The position numbers and the translations under genes are program-made. Below the pieces are notes generated by a model that saw only the letters and a program-made list of their open reading frames with translations, had not been told where the DNA came from and made no database searches. Shown here piece by piece: positions 1-12,900 of a stretch of DNA of 64,000 bases. The stretch comes from Setophaga petechia (lineage: Eukaryota > Chordata > Aves > Passeriformes > Parulidae): the NCBI GenBank assembly GCA_024362935.1, contig JANCRA010000019.1, positions 6,134,501-6,198,500 on the forward strand, in the 5' to 3' direction. Position 1 is the stretch's first letter. Each line of letters begins with the position of its first letter.

Positions 1-3000
1 AAAATGCAAAAATTTCAGTCTCTAGACAGAAATCGAAACCAGAAATCATCCCCTGAAAAGAAATTAACATTTTCAGGTAAAAAATTGTAAAAAATCGATT
101 TTTTGGTGTACTAGGTCTCAGTCAAAGAAAAACAATAAATATGTGATTTAACACACACACCACACTACAACAGTGCATCTTTTATTAATCTGGAAAACTG
201 GTTTACTGAGTAAGAACTGACCCAACACAGATACCAACAGTTTCCAGAGGTGCCTGAGAAACACAAGTATCAAACAGGGCAGAGAAGCAAGGCTGTAAGT
301 TTTACTTGAAGCGTTACATGCCTTTGAACACACTGCTTTACCTTCTTGCTTACATAATGGAGAGAACAAAATGGTGAGAGCACAGGATTTGAAGATATTA
401 AACTGCTGTGGTATGAAAGAAAAGCCCAAGTATCTCAAATTGGTCACCCTGGCTGTCAGGTACCAAAAATAAGTAAATTATCTGGAGAAACTCAAGTCTT
501 ATGTAAGAGATACATAGCAAGCATTCTGCTCAGAAATTGCCACCATAAAAAGGACAAGAATGTAATCACATGTTCAAGGCAAGGTTTTTATGCATAACTG
601 GGAACAGATGTGGAAGCACAAGTACAGGAAAAGAGCACCTAATTAGCTAATTGAAAAGCGCATCCTCAGGCATATAAAATCCAAGTTTGACAAGCAGTCA
701 TAAGCTGACATTTCTCAATTTTTCAGTGCTTCAAAACTGCCAAAATAGAAGCATATGCCATCACAGTATATAAACACATTGTGTAATCATACCTAGAATT
801 GGGGAATATTCTGGATTGGCAGGGCCTTTCTAAAGAATGTCTAGTCCAACTCCCACGAGTCTGAATGGACATCTTCAACTAGATCAAACTGCTCAGAGCC
901 CCATCCAGTCTGACACTGAATGTTTCCAGGGATTAGGCATGCACCTACTCCCTGGGCAACCTATCCCAGTGTTCCACCACCCTCATCATAAAAAATTCTT
1001 TTTATCTGGTTTGAATCTACCCCACTTTTTGTTTTAAACCATTACCAGTCACCCTATCCTATACCTACGTTCAAAAGATCTACTGGAACTCCTGTGTTCC
1101 AGAGTAGCAACAACACTGAATATATACTTACATTCCACTGGCAATTAGGAATTTTTTTTCAAACTCTACAATGCACTGTTAGAAGGTCAACAGCAGCATA
1201 CTTAGCTGCATGTAGCATATCTGGGGCAAATTATTTGAGCTTCCAAAAATTCAATTATAAGTAAGAGCTACAAACATAAGGAATAGAAATATTTTTAGTA
1301 TTACATGGTCTAAAATTAAAATAAAATATTTTACATCTTAGCTGTTTTGTTGATTTTAAAAAATACAATCTCTGAAAAATTACTTCAGCCTAATTCAAGA
1401 AATCTTAGTATATACCGAAAAAGGCTATTTCTATTTTACAGTCTTTTAAAAGCAGACAGTTGGTTTTCGTCAGTTGATTTCAACTGAAAATAAATACCTG
1501 GAGTTTTTTTTCTGTATAGTTGCATAAAATAAATGTCTCTTCTTAAGCTTAAAAAGCTATCAATTGTCTACAAAATTATCACTTGTAATTTGCAGTATTC
1601 TATACTGTATTCAATATAAGTATACCCTTTTTCTACCATTTCAATCATTGTTAAATTGTTGCTAAAAATACTCCCCACCATTCACAAGAGACATGGTAGA
1701 CAATTAATGCTGACCAGCACCCCACAAGAAGCATAGCTTAGCAGTCTCCTCATGAGTACTTTGATTATATTAGACATTAGGAGCTGCCATTTCAAGTGCT
1801 TAAACTAACTGGCTCAGAGGTGGACTGGTACTTTAAAGTGACTGCTACCCCTTAAGGATCCAGCATCTTCAGGCCATTTTTTTGGTCCTTCTTTGATAAC
1901 TGACATATAAACATTATTATGTCCTTGATAATGACTATACAATGTGTAAACTCGTAAGCGTAAAACTCCAACACAGCAGAATGTTTTGGTTTTATGTAGC
2001 TCATAGCTCTGTACCTAATCTTCATTAAAAAATAAAAATGAGGCATGATTTTTCATTTTTTTTCTGCACCTTTAATGCTCCCAGCACAGGAGCTTGTGTT
2101 GTGTGCACAAACATGCATCCCTGTATCAGAACAGGTGGATCTCATGTAGAGATCTGGGGCAAAAACAGGACTTACTGATCTGAGCATGGTGAAAAATAAG
2201 TTCTTCATTAACACCCTTTTGCAAACAGTACCAATTTTTTACTAGGAGGTAAGAAAATAGCTCTTCTCAGTGCCGAAAAAAAAATCTACTTACTAAATGA
2301 CTTTGCCTAAAAAGTCAAACCCATGGTGAATTTAAGGCCAAAGAAGTAAAAGTCAGGAAAAGGAAAGCAAGGATGCCAGCCATGATTAATTTAAGAAAAT
2401 TGAGGCAGAAATAAGGGAGAATTTAAAAATTACTCAAATTACAATAGCAGTTTCAATCCAGGCTTCAAAACAAAGGACCAAATTGAATGTTAAAAAAATT
2501 AAATTGCCACATCAGTTGCAAACTGAAGACCCTTATTAAAAACATCACAGGATTCCAACCCCAGCAGAGAGTTGGGCAAGACAACCTCAGGAGGATCCTT
2601 ACCACCTCAACTGTTCTCTAAATCTGATGCTGCTTGAGAGCACCAACATTGATCTCAATTCTTAGCCAGTATTTGGAGTATCTGGAGTCTGGGGACTAGA
2701 CTTTCCCATGCTCCTCAGTATTTTATGTGGACGTTGTTAATATGAGAGTGTTAATAGAGTGAGTGCTAAAGGAAGTAACTGTTTACCCTTTCCCATTTAT
2801 CATTGCTGTTTCAGGACTGCAGAATGGCTGTAAAGTGAGATAAAGAAATCAATGACCTTAAAATGCAGCACTGAGATAGATCACTGAAGTTTAAAAGGCT
2901 TGAGAAGGAAAAGGAGCTCTTATATGGAGAATGCTCTATTTCTGAATTATTAATTTGGCACTAAGCAGTAATTGTCTGCACTTATTAATTTAAAAAATTA

Positions 3001-5969
3001 TTAATAATTTACTATAATATTAAGTATAATAATAAACAATACTATAATTAAAATAATAATTAAATGAAATTTTATTAATTTAAAAATATTGGAATGACAC
3101 AGCACTCCAAAGTACAAATCAATTTTTGCTGTAGCTGCTCACAGCCAATCTGCCTTCTAGCTAAACTCCACAAAATAAGACTGCAATGTAGGTCACAAAG
3201 AAAACTAACACTGCAAAAATGCATAGAATAATTCTGCAGAGGGCAGATTTCCCAGTTCTACTACACAACATAGGTAACTTAGGGAAAAATGTATACTTCA
3301 GTGTAATAATGGTCCTACTCAGACCATCTTAAGATTCAAATGCAACACAGCTGAATTCTAAACAGCTCCTGACAAGAGACTGACTGCAGAGCAGTGCAAA
3401 AACTAATATGCTTCTCAGAGTATTCAAATGGATACAGCTTTCCAAGAACACTGGAAAAAATCCCTTTTAAATTATCACATCTCTTCTGTGTTAAGTCTGC
3501 AGGACAGCATTTGCTTCCAATCAACTTTTTCTACCATTAATTTTCCCTTCTGCAGTTCAGAAAAATAAATTTCCTCTCTCTAAAGCCAGACTTTGGAATA
3601 AACATGTATTAGCAGTAGCACAAGAGGCTTTTATTTTTAGTATTTGCTATGTTTCCAACATGCTGCTCCACAAAAGAATTAGGGAAATGTGAGATCATCA
3701 AATTTATCCTCCAACTTCTCCCCCATCACTTCTGACCATGCTCCTCATCCAAATCATATAGCTATATACAAATTTTTATTATGGTGCAAGATGAAGCACA
3801 TAGGTGGTACATAACAAACATACTTTCAACATCTAGTAAGGCTGTGACATACAAAAAATATGTAAACTACATTTTTCTCAATGACTGTTCAGAATCATTA
3901 CTGAATACGTTGGGAGTTTGTTTGACAGAATTTCCATTTTGAATATACATAAAGATTATAAAATGAAACACATGACAAATATTCCTAAAATCCAAAGGCA
4001 CTGCTGTTTATTTATATTTTTAAAATATTATGTCATGTAACAATAACAGATACATCCTGGCATTCTATTAAGGGGCAGATATCAGCAGGGAAGTTTTTCT
4101 TCCCTCATAGTTTGCATTACAGCAATTTATTTTAATCAGTTTATTTAGGTGCTTCCCAAGTTCACTTTCATATATTGTTCATGTGTTTCTGAGTTATATA
4201 AACCTCAGTCATGCCTTTTTATCTTAAACTAGAAATCAAGCCAACTTTCACAGTATCATAAATCATTGTTGCTACTGTCCATATATAAGCTTAAAAGTAT
4301 GTATTTTTAATCAAGGCAACAGTAAAGCAATACTAGAAAGTTTAGATGTTTTCATAGACAAAGACGGAATTTCTGAGGGTTTTTATTTTTTGGCGAGGAA
4401 GTAAATTCTCAGCATGAATTCTGTACTCACCTCACTTCAGCACTCAGGGCACCATCTCAGAGCCTACAACAAATGAACTTCATGGTATGTCATCAACACA
4501 AAGGAGAAAGACACCCAAACCTTAGTGATTAATGATTCACAGTGTAATAAAAATGTGTATTTTTGTATGCCCTAAAAGGAGGAGTGCCCCTTGCAGGTAC
4601 TCTGTCATGTATGGCCATCATCAAATTAACAGTTTTATCCATCTTGGAAGAACTTGACTGACAACACATCCTTTCCTCCATGGAGAAAATTCCAGGCAAC
4701 ACTTCTTTGAAGTAGATTATTCAATAACAAGAGTGGGATCTTATAGCACTGGATTGCCCCTTGCTACACAGATTCATTGCTGCTACTCAAGGAATAACTG
4801 CCCTCCCAGAAATGGAAGGAGATTCAGTGGCTCTTAGTAAAGCCTGATGGCTTCCAACTAATCCCTGCAAGACTTATAATATTCACAGCAGTAGTATCTG
4901 GGGCTCGGAAAGTTTTTTCAATGGTTAAAAGACATCAAGGCTTCTAAACGTTTGGCGTATTAAAAGAAATGAGTTATACTATGTGTGCAACTTCTTAAAC
5001 CACTTGTGACTAAGTTGACTTAAGGAACAAGACTGCACCAAATTACAGACAGAACTGTATTCCCATTTAGCTGAAGGTGAAAAATTCAATGATTAAAAAA
5101 AACCATTGCATCATGGGTTGTTTCTCTGCATTAAACCTGTCCTATAGATCTATATTATTTACACATTTGACACTGGGCAGTACTCAAGTATGGTAATACT
5201 ATTCTTGAAAAACAAGGCACATTAGAAACTAATTTTAAAAAATCAGTACATCAGCTAGTAAATTTAACAACCAGGTAAGAAAACAATTTGACGAAATGAC
5301 ATTCTGTTTTCCACAGATCAATTGTCTTAGATTTATTTAATCAAAGATATGATACAATTACAAGCCCATGCATTTCATAAAAATCTGAACTTAAAATTTT
5401 TATGGAACAAAATTTTAAATAAAGCATATACAGATGTTTCTGGGTATTCAACTGGACTGGTTAGTCTAGAGAAATACTATTTGAAACATATGAGCAGAAG
5501 CATTGAGATTTTCATGTGATCGTTTATCTCTTCCTCTTCCACTCCACACCTGAAGATAAATCACAGTTGAATAACTCTAAGGATTGAATCCTAGGCATAA
5601 GTTCATAGCTGAACTCATAAATTCACTTCCCATTGGTTACATATTTATAGTACATCCCTTTTAGACTGTTATTAAAAATAAAATAAATAAGACTACATTT
5701 TAAAAATGTAGGCAGTGTAACTACTAAAAATGTCATTAATGCATTTAATATGCTGACAAAATTAAAATTTCTGTCTACTTAAATTCATTTTTGTCATTAC
5801 AAGGTAATTCTTGTAATTCCCAAATGCTTTTGAAAATTGCTACCTCTCATAGAAAATTTGGGTATTTTTATGTAATGAAACCGCTGGAGAAATCATAGTG
5901 AAGATGCAACAGATTAACATGAAATAAATATTAGAGATAGTATTTAAAAGGCACACAAATACTTCAAAC
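1..5969. other. Downstream flank of RB1CC1, no gene recognised
   Basis: AT-rich sequence beyond the poly(A) site. It holds the CR1 fragment, a short AC-rich run near 151-166 and an AT-rich low-complexity patch at about 2985-3090. The longest frame (148-447, minus, 99 codons) has no recognisable similarity and contains no convincing splice sites. Confidence 0.6.
790..1090 (-). repeat. CR1 LINE fragment, 3' end
   Basis: In plus orientation the stretch reads like the reverse complement of an avian CR1 3' region: CTAGTCCAACTCCCA, CATCTTCAACTAGATCA, GCTCAGAGCCCCATCCAG, GAATGTTTCCAGGGAT, CTCCCTGGGCAACC and CAGTGTTCCACCACCCTCAT all occur in order. The element's 3' terminus is near 790 and it is 5'-truncated near 1090. 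It is diverged, with no intact reverse transcriptase frame. Confidence 0.85.
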
Positions 5970-5986
5970 ACATACAGTTTCAAATC

Positions 5987-5992
5987 TTTATT
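5987..5992 (-). terminator. RB1CC1: Polyadenylation signal AATAAA
   Basis: A canonical AATAAA on the minus strand about 870 nt after the stop. It is followed 10-40 nt downstream by a GU-rich stretch (TGTATGTGTTTG and TTTGTGTG on the minus strand), as expected of a functional cleavage site near 5970. Confidence 0.65.
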
Positions 5993-6262
5993 GTTTTAAA
6001 ATTCTACATGTCTTTTACAATTACAATAATTTGTTACTTAAATGACTCTTGTATGGTTAATGTACAATGAGTTTTTTTCCTGAAACTCAACCATGAAATA
6101 CAATTTCATCAATATGATTTTTCTAAATAGATTAATACAAGACTTCTGTTTTGTTGGGAAGAACAAGTGCTTCACCTTGAAGAAACAGCACAAGTGTCTT
6201 CCCTTCAGAATCTGTGTGATCAATCCATCGAAAGTGCTTTTGAAGATTGCAGATCTAACTGT

Positions 6263-6283
6263 GACTGATTTTCAAAATCAGTC
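6263..6283. repeat. Perfect palindrome, 10-bp arms, 1-nt centre
   Basis: GACTGATTTT, centre C, AAAATCAGTC, inside the predicted RB1CC1 3'UTR. As RNA it could pair only with a few loop-proximal bases opened. Confidence 0.9.
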
Positions 6284-6862
6284 CATCAAATTACAAGGGT
6301 TTTTTAACATTAAAGAGCATTTTCATGTAATGAAACAAGCTGCAGTAGTTATTTTTATTCATCTACTGAGGCAAACTCACGTTGAAGAAAAATTATATGA
6401 TTATCTGCATGCAATGAACACCCTCTTTAAATAGTTGATGAATTTTACACATATAAAGAATCTGTTAAAGAGTGCAAGTACTTTGATAATGATTTCACAA
6501 AAGGACATATGCTGGTAATAATGGTAACTAACATTTAACATCTAAATACAAGCTAATGTATATTTAACAGGCAATTAACATGGCAAACAAACCATGTTTC
6601 ATGTGGTTGCCCTTAGAGAAAATGAACTCATTTGGTCCACACTCTTAAAGTTATCTGGGTAAAAAAATTGAAGCAGTTAGGGCCAGAGGTTTTGATGGAT
6701 TTCTAAAATGTCACCTGTTAAAAAGTAAAAGCAGTACATCAATGACGTATCTTGTCACATGACCTCAGTATAAAAAAATGGCCTGGTATTTGGAGCGATG
6801 AACGAGCACTGAAGGACAAGTCAAAAAAGAATGGAGACAGAATGAACTAAAACTTGGTTGTG

Positions 6863-6940
6863 TTATACTTTCTTGTTCCATGGTACTGCTTTCACTCTGT
6901 AGAATTTTGTACCCAAAGGAACTTTGAATCTGTTTTGTGC
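6863..6940 (-). CDS. RB1CC1: RB1CC1 terminal coding exon 22 (Claw end, stop)
   Basis: Encodes residues 1574-1598, from AQNRFKVPLGTKFYRVKAVP to WNKKV. The stop TAA is at 6865-6863. Arg1577 and Arg1588 align with human Arg1573 and Arg1584, which contact FIR motifs of SQSTM1 and other receptors. Human has Ser where this protein has Pro before WNKKV. The acceptor is a T-rich run ending TTGTAG. Confidence 0.95.
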   Translation of the reverse strand, partial: AQNRFKVPLGTKFYRVKAVPWNKKV

Positions 6941-9900
6941 CTACAAAAAAAAAGAATAAAAAAATTAAAATGTGGAATTATTCTACTGATTTTTGTACTT
7001 TTAAGCTCAAACTGATTCCCACTACCCAGTATTCAGGAGACCCTTAGGAGTCTGGCAGGGCTCTGGACAGTGTGGATGCAAATCCCCAACCCACTGCTCA
7101 CTCAACTCTTCTGGTTCCCCTACTCTTGCTATTCACTGACTCAAAAGAAAAGCGGGAATAGCAGAACTTAGGACAATTTTCATCTAACTTCTTATGCAGA
7201 GAGAATTTGTCCTAACTGTTAAAAATACTAAAATATACTTTTTTCTCTGTTAATCACAGATGATTTCTCATTACTATTTTCTTACCTTTTTTGCCTGGCA
7301 ATACTCCTTTTCCATTACTTTTCCTAGCACCCACGGTCTCCTAGATGCACCTGATGCTAAAGAGAAAATGTATGTAATATTTTGGATAAGCAACTACAGG
7401 TACCAGGATATTACATTATATTTTCATTAAAAGCAGATTTTTTTTAACAGTTTAAATAAACAAACAAACATTAAGTAAGATCAGATTTAAATGCAACATT
7501 TTGGTGGCCCTTAGAAGAATAACTTGCAGTACCTATGCCAACACCAATTTTAACCTATCACAAATACAACTAGTGTTCTGAATTTCACTTTCCCCACTTC
7601 CCTGATGAAGGGGTAGAATCAAGACATGGTTTCCTGAAGCAGTGAGACAGAGACAAATGGGTCCCTCCAGCAATTGTTAAGCCTTGATATTTGTTTTATC
7701 TGCAGTTTTCTCAGATTTGTGATTAACTCTATGCAGCAATTGGTAAGGACCAGAGCAAGCCAAGTCCATTTGAAAAGAGGTCAGTGAATTAAGTACCCAC
7801 AGTAACACACAAACTGATATGGCTTATGTATGTCAAAAACCAGTAAGGAAAGTCTACCATATTTCACACAGCTATGTATGCACTACTAATGCCCTAGGTC
7901 AGAATATATTACATCTGGAAGTAAGACAGGCATTTTCCCCTCAGGTTTCACAGATGACACATGGCACAGATCCTTCAGCACTCACAATCCAGTTAGGGCT
8001 TAGTGGTCTTCTAATGAACACACAGTTATTAAAGATCTATCATCTTTCATCATAACTGCAATCTACAGTGAGTCTGCTCAGGGAAATTATTTGACAGCTT
8101 GTGACATGCAATAACACAGAAACTTTCACTGATAAGTTAGAATTAATACAAATTTTCTTTTGATGCATATTCTAAGATGTTTTTACAAAGTTGGGAGCAC
8201 AGGTGGGTTTGCAAAATACACGATCGTTTAAAGACATTTCCATTGCTCCACTTCACATAGAGCTCATGGTTTAGTGCAAAGCATTGTTATTTTTCCTCAT
8301 TTAAAAAGATTTCAATTTTGCTAAGTTTAGATAGCTGCCAAAAAAAAGCCAACAAAAAGCCTTGAAAATTATGGGACCAAAAAAAGTAAATGTGTCATCA
8401 ACTTGAACATAAAGAAATACTGGAAGTCTTCTCTGAAAATATTATAATAAATACCATTTTAATTTGGTAATATGAGCAAAAATATTGCTTGCAAGCTCCC
8501 ATATACTGTTTTCTACATTTTTTTATTTATTATTTATGCTGTGTACTTAAAGCAGCCTGATGGGAATGTTAACATACTCTGTGTGCGTACTAAATAGGCA
8601 TATTCTCCCTCTTTTTTTTCCCCCACAGCTTACTTTGAAGATGCAGATATTTTTTCCCAGTTTTCCAAGATATTAACATCAATATCAATTTTTAAGTAAA
8701 AATGTTCTGTTTTCAAAAATATTTTGCACCAGAACAAGCAGCAAAAGATAGCTGCTGACAACTATTATGTGCTTCTTGTATTTATCACATACATACTTAT
8801 AAACCACTTGGTGTTAGAAAGTTAAGACTGTCAGTTGTAAGAGGAGATAATAATTAGAAAAAAATCTGACACTTACCACACTCACCTGGTTTGAGATCCA
8901 GTGCAGCAAGGGACTCTGAGTGCAAGAAATACAAGGTTGGGCTAACAGTAAACAACACGTAGTTGTCATGCCTTTCATCCAAGATAATGAGTACCAAATC
9001 GCCAACCTGAAAACTAGGGAAAAAAAATAAAATCAAAGCAACTTAACTAAAAAAGAAAAGCACAGAAGCTTAAAGCTAGATTAATTACACTACATTTTCC
9101 CCCCATGTATTGCATGAGACAGACTAAGTTGAAGAGCAGCAGACCTTTCCACGTGCTATGCCAACTCATATACATTTCCTATTTTCTGAAGGCAACAAAA
9201 GCAGACTACCTTTAAAAAACAGCTTTGAAATGTTCTACATTCATCATCTCAAATTCTTTTTCTCAAAAGAACTTTCATTTTTTTTTCTTTAAAACACAAT
9301 CAGAAATACCTAACTAAATGCTAGTGTTTCAATTTTGTATTATTTTTATTTATGGTACTTAAGGTAACCATCACTGTAGTGGTGTTTACAAATATTCTTT
9401 TGTTGTTTTAAACTGAAGCAAAATTGAACACAGAAAAATACAGCAAGAACATTTATGCAGCTTCCAATCTTAAAATTTTAAGCACACGAGACAAAGAAGG
9501 GATGAAGTGTTTACCTTTATCAAATGATAAAAAGCCAAAGAAAGACTGTGGTAACTGTACATAAAATATTTTAAAATTCTGCTTTTCTGACACCAGGGTA
9601 ACACAATAAACCAAGTTCTCATGCGTAATTTCGATTACAGAATTCAGAGAGCAACTTCTGTCTGCAAACTTCTTGTTCCATGGTGTAAAGTGTTGCAAGT
9701 AAATTGTTTACCCATTAATGAAATGAAATCTAAATTAGCTACAAATTAAGCATTAGATCACAAGGGAGTTGTAGGAATAAATATTACTACTCCTCGGGGG
9801 ATGAGGGAGGAAGCGCAAATAAAAAAAAAAAACTTCTCCATAGAAAGAGACTACAAATACACAGACAATCAATTGAGTAAATCTAGAGAAATTTAGGTCA

Positions 9901-12900
9901 TCATCTTTAAAGTTCATTTTTGGATTAAATATACAATACTCCAAACTTTTCTGCCTAGACTTACTATGAAGACAAGCTATATTGACTTCAAAACATCTCT
10001 ACTGGACAGATGAATTCTTCTTTCACACCATTTTGCTCCTCAAAAACTACCAAGACACTTGGAACAATTTTCAGATGCTACAGGGAAAAAAATTATTCTT
10101 CACATCCTGATCTTGTTACAGCAAAAATGAAAACTGGTATAATTCAGAAAACATTAACAGAAAAATCTGTGCAGGTGTTCTCTTTCTCCAAAGATATTTT
10201 TTATATTATTCAAGTAATATATAAGCCTAATATTAATTGAAAGTTGTCTGTAGCTTTTACATTTTGCAAGAATACTTCTTTTTCCAGCAACAATTCTAAA
10301 TGCAGCTGCTAACAGATTGATAATACTTAACAAAATGTTTCAGTTATTTTATTTCATTCAGTTTGAGTAAGACAAGAACTTGGAAGACTTCAGGAAGGTA
10401 AGACTTCTCTTGAAATATAACACAGCACTATGCATAATCAGGATGAACAGATTTCCTTTTTCTTAGATTTCAAGGTTACAAGTAAACAAAAAAGTAACCT
10501 AAAAAAAGCCTCAGAGAATTCTAGAAATCCTATGAAGTATGGAATTCAAGAAAGTCACTGACAAAAAATTCAAAAAGGCCATTTCATTGCTTATAAAAAG
10601 GTTTTATAAAATTTTATTTATGCTCAACTGCGACTGTTCAATAGCTGATGGCTAAATTATAGTGATCTATGCATCCTTTCACCACAGAGCAAGAACAGTA
10701 GAATTATAACTTTAACCATACACTTATTTTATTGCAAGCATATCCATCTGTTTATACGAAAATTAACATGTACTTACTCTCTAATTGCTATTTTTTCAGA
10801 ATGTCTTGAGGATACTGATGACATGCTTTGGGACATCTATAAAAAGAGAAAATGCTATAAAGTACTGGCAAGCTATGATGAAAAGTACATTGCAGGTAAG
10901 AGTATGGCAAGATGATTTTTCATTGATTTCAAACAGTGCCTAGTCTTGCAGATTTTATACTGACTCAGAAAACCCACCATACTTTTGTGATTCTGTTCTA
11001 GAGTGGGTTTGGTTGCTTGTGGTTCAGTTTTGGTTTTTATTATTGTACCTTTTTTTTAATGGCTACCTTTGATTATAAATGTTCCTGCATAACTAACTTC
11101 TCCCTCACTATTTAAAACTTGGAAGAGCTTTTCATATCAGTGCCAGTGAAGATTTATTCCGGGCATACACAAGACCTATCATAAATGTGTCCATTCTAAC
11201 AGAGAAATCACTGGCACCAGAAAAGGCTGATGGCAGAACACCAGAGATTAAACATGTTTATTGCAATTAAACTCTAGATGTTGAGCTCAAGAGAGTCTCT
11301 CAGTTTTTCTACAGTCATAAAATCTCAAGTTTATTGTAATCAACAGGGCAGCACTCTCTGGAACAAAACTGGAGTCAGATTTACTAAGATCAAACAAAAG
11401 TTCAATTCTGTAAGACCTTGGGCATAACAATTATCTCCTGTATTTGCTTTTAATTCTGTTTAAATTAATAAAATACTGGCACATGTAACAACTTCAATAG
11501 GACAAACTAGACCTAAAAATAAACATCAGTGCACACAAAGTTTCTACAAGAACTGTGATAAGAAATGACAGTGGGTAATTAATGCTACTTCTATTTCCAA
11601 AGGAACACCTATCCCCTGGGCAGGCAAGTAGCTGGTGAAGCTGTTCAGACATAAATGTATCAGCTCCAGTACCCTCTGGTAACCTCCTTACAACAGACAA
11701 TTCGTAATTGCTCCACAGAAACTTTGACTAGAGGTCCTGCAGTTTTTCCATCCATTCCTACTTCCTGGACCATTTACACATGCTATTCAAATCTAGATTG
11801 CTCACACTTGAAGTCCAGCATGTGATTTTTCAGCTGTAACTCAGATATTGTTCCCTACAGAGAATTTCCTTCCTATTGTCAATCTTGCCCCCTGCCTTCC
11901 CCAGAGGCAGTACCAGCCTGTTTTCGTATGAGCCTGAAGCCTATCCACAGCTCAATTTCTTCAAAGAATGGATCCAAATTGAATGCAGTGCATCACAGAA
12001 TGCTCTCAAATTTTGATTACACTTTCAGCAGTTTTCTTTACAGGATCCACCTTCAGAATTTTGTTTTCAATTTTTATTTTTTATTGTTTTAAAAAAATTT
12101 TAGAGGCTACCTTTCTTTCTTGAAAAAGTCACAGCTAGCATGAAATTTGTCAAATTTGTTTAGACTGTTCACAGAAGAGTTTGACAGTTCTCCTCAGACA
12201 TACAGACCAGATATTTTCTTGTTATTTTTTCAAACTGGAATAAGTGTCAAACAAAAACACAAAATGGCTTGATTTCTGTAGTTTTCCTTAACTTTTAACT
12301 TCAAGAAAAACAGAACAAACTAGAATGTTGCGAATAATTACATTAAAACCTAGTAAGGAATATTTTATTAATACAATTGTAATAGCCTTTATACATAAAA
12401 AAGTGTTCCCTTTCTCAATAACTCATTTACTATAACAAAAATACTGTAAAAACATTCCATGTATTAAAATGAGCTCCTTTTTGTTCCTTGTAGAAGTAAC
12501 CCACAAGTTCTTCTGCAAAGGCCAGTGACCTATGAAGATTTTCTTTTTCACACGTAATGCCTTCTGAGCTCCTTATCTGAAGTACCTCAACAGAAATAAA
12601 CACGGGTATTGAAGTGCTGATGTATATCTCAATTTTAGAAGTGCATTTAAAAGGAGGGGGAGAGGGAAAGAAGGATGAAGAGATAAATGATAAAAACTCA
12701 CTATGTAAAAACTCACTTTATAAGTAAAGAATTGAAAAGCTATGAAGTTCCATTTAGAAATCAAATTTGAATTGCTTTAGAGACCAAAGAACCACCAATT
12801 TCTCCTACATGGCTTTGTATTAATCATAACAAGTATAATCCTCCATTTGTCTCATACACAGTGTTTCTTCCATTTTATTTTACTCTAATATGACAAGAGA

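Larger units (their letters stand above)
5970..6862 (-). other. RB1CC1: RB1CC1 3'UTR
   Basis: Non-coding tail between the stop codon and the first convincing poly(A) signal. On the minus strand it holds a few AUUUA pentamers and a perfect 10-bp hairpin with a 1-nt loop at 6263-6283. Open frames here on either strand show no protein similarity. The end coordinate is estimated from the poly(A) signal; a longer isoform is possible. Confidence 0.7.

Noticed and set aside
148..447. 99-codon minus-strand frame near the window start
   Set aside because: No similarity to a known protein and no clear splice or promoter context. Cys/Leu-rich translation typical of chance frames.
2985..3090. AT-rich patch resembling an origin or matrix-attachment region
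   Set aside because: Only composition supports it; comparable AT-rich patches occur throughout the window.
6093..6434. 113-codon plus-strand frame antisense to the 3'UTR
   Set aside because: AT-rich, low-complexity composition, no recognisable family, and it lies entirely opposite the RB1CC1 3'UTR. Most likely a chance frame.
9006..9013. Alternative acceptor TTTTCAG|GT seven bases into coding exon 20
   Set aside because: Using it would shift the frame and delete Asp-Phe-Gln; the upstream CCCTAG site restores the conserved RDFQVGDLV.
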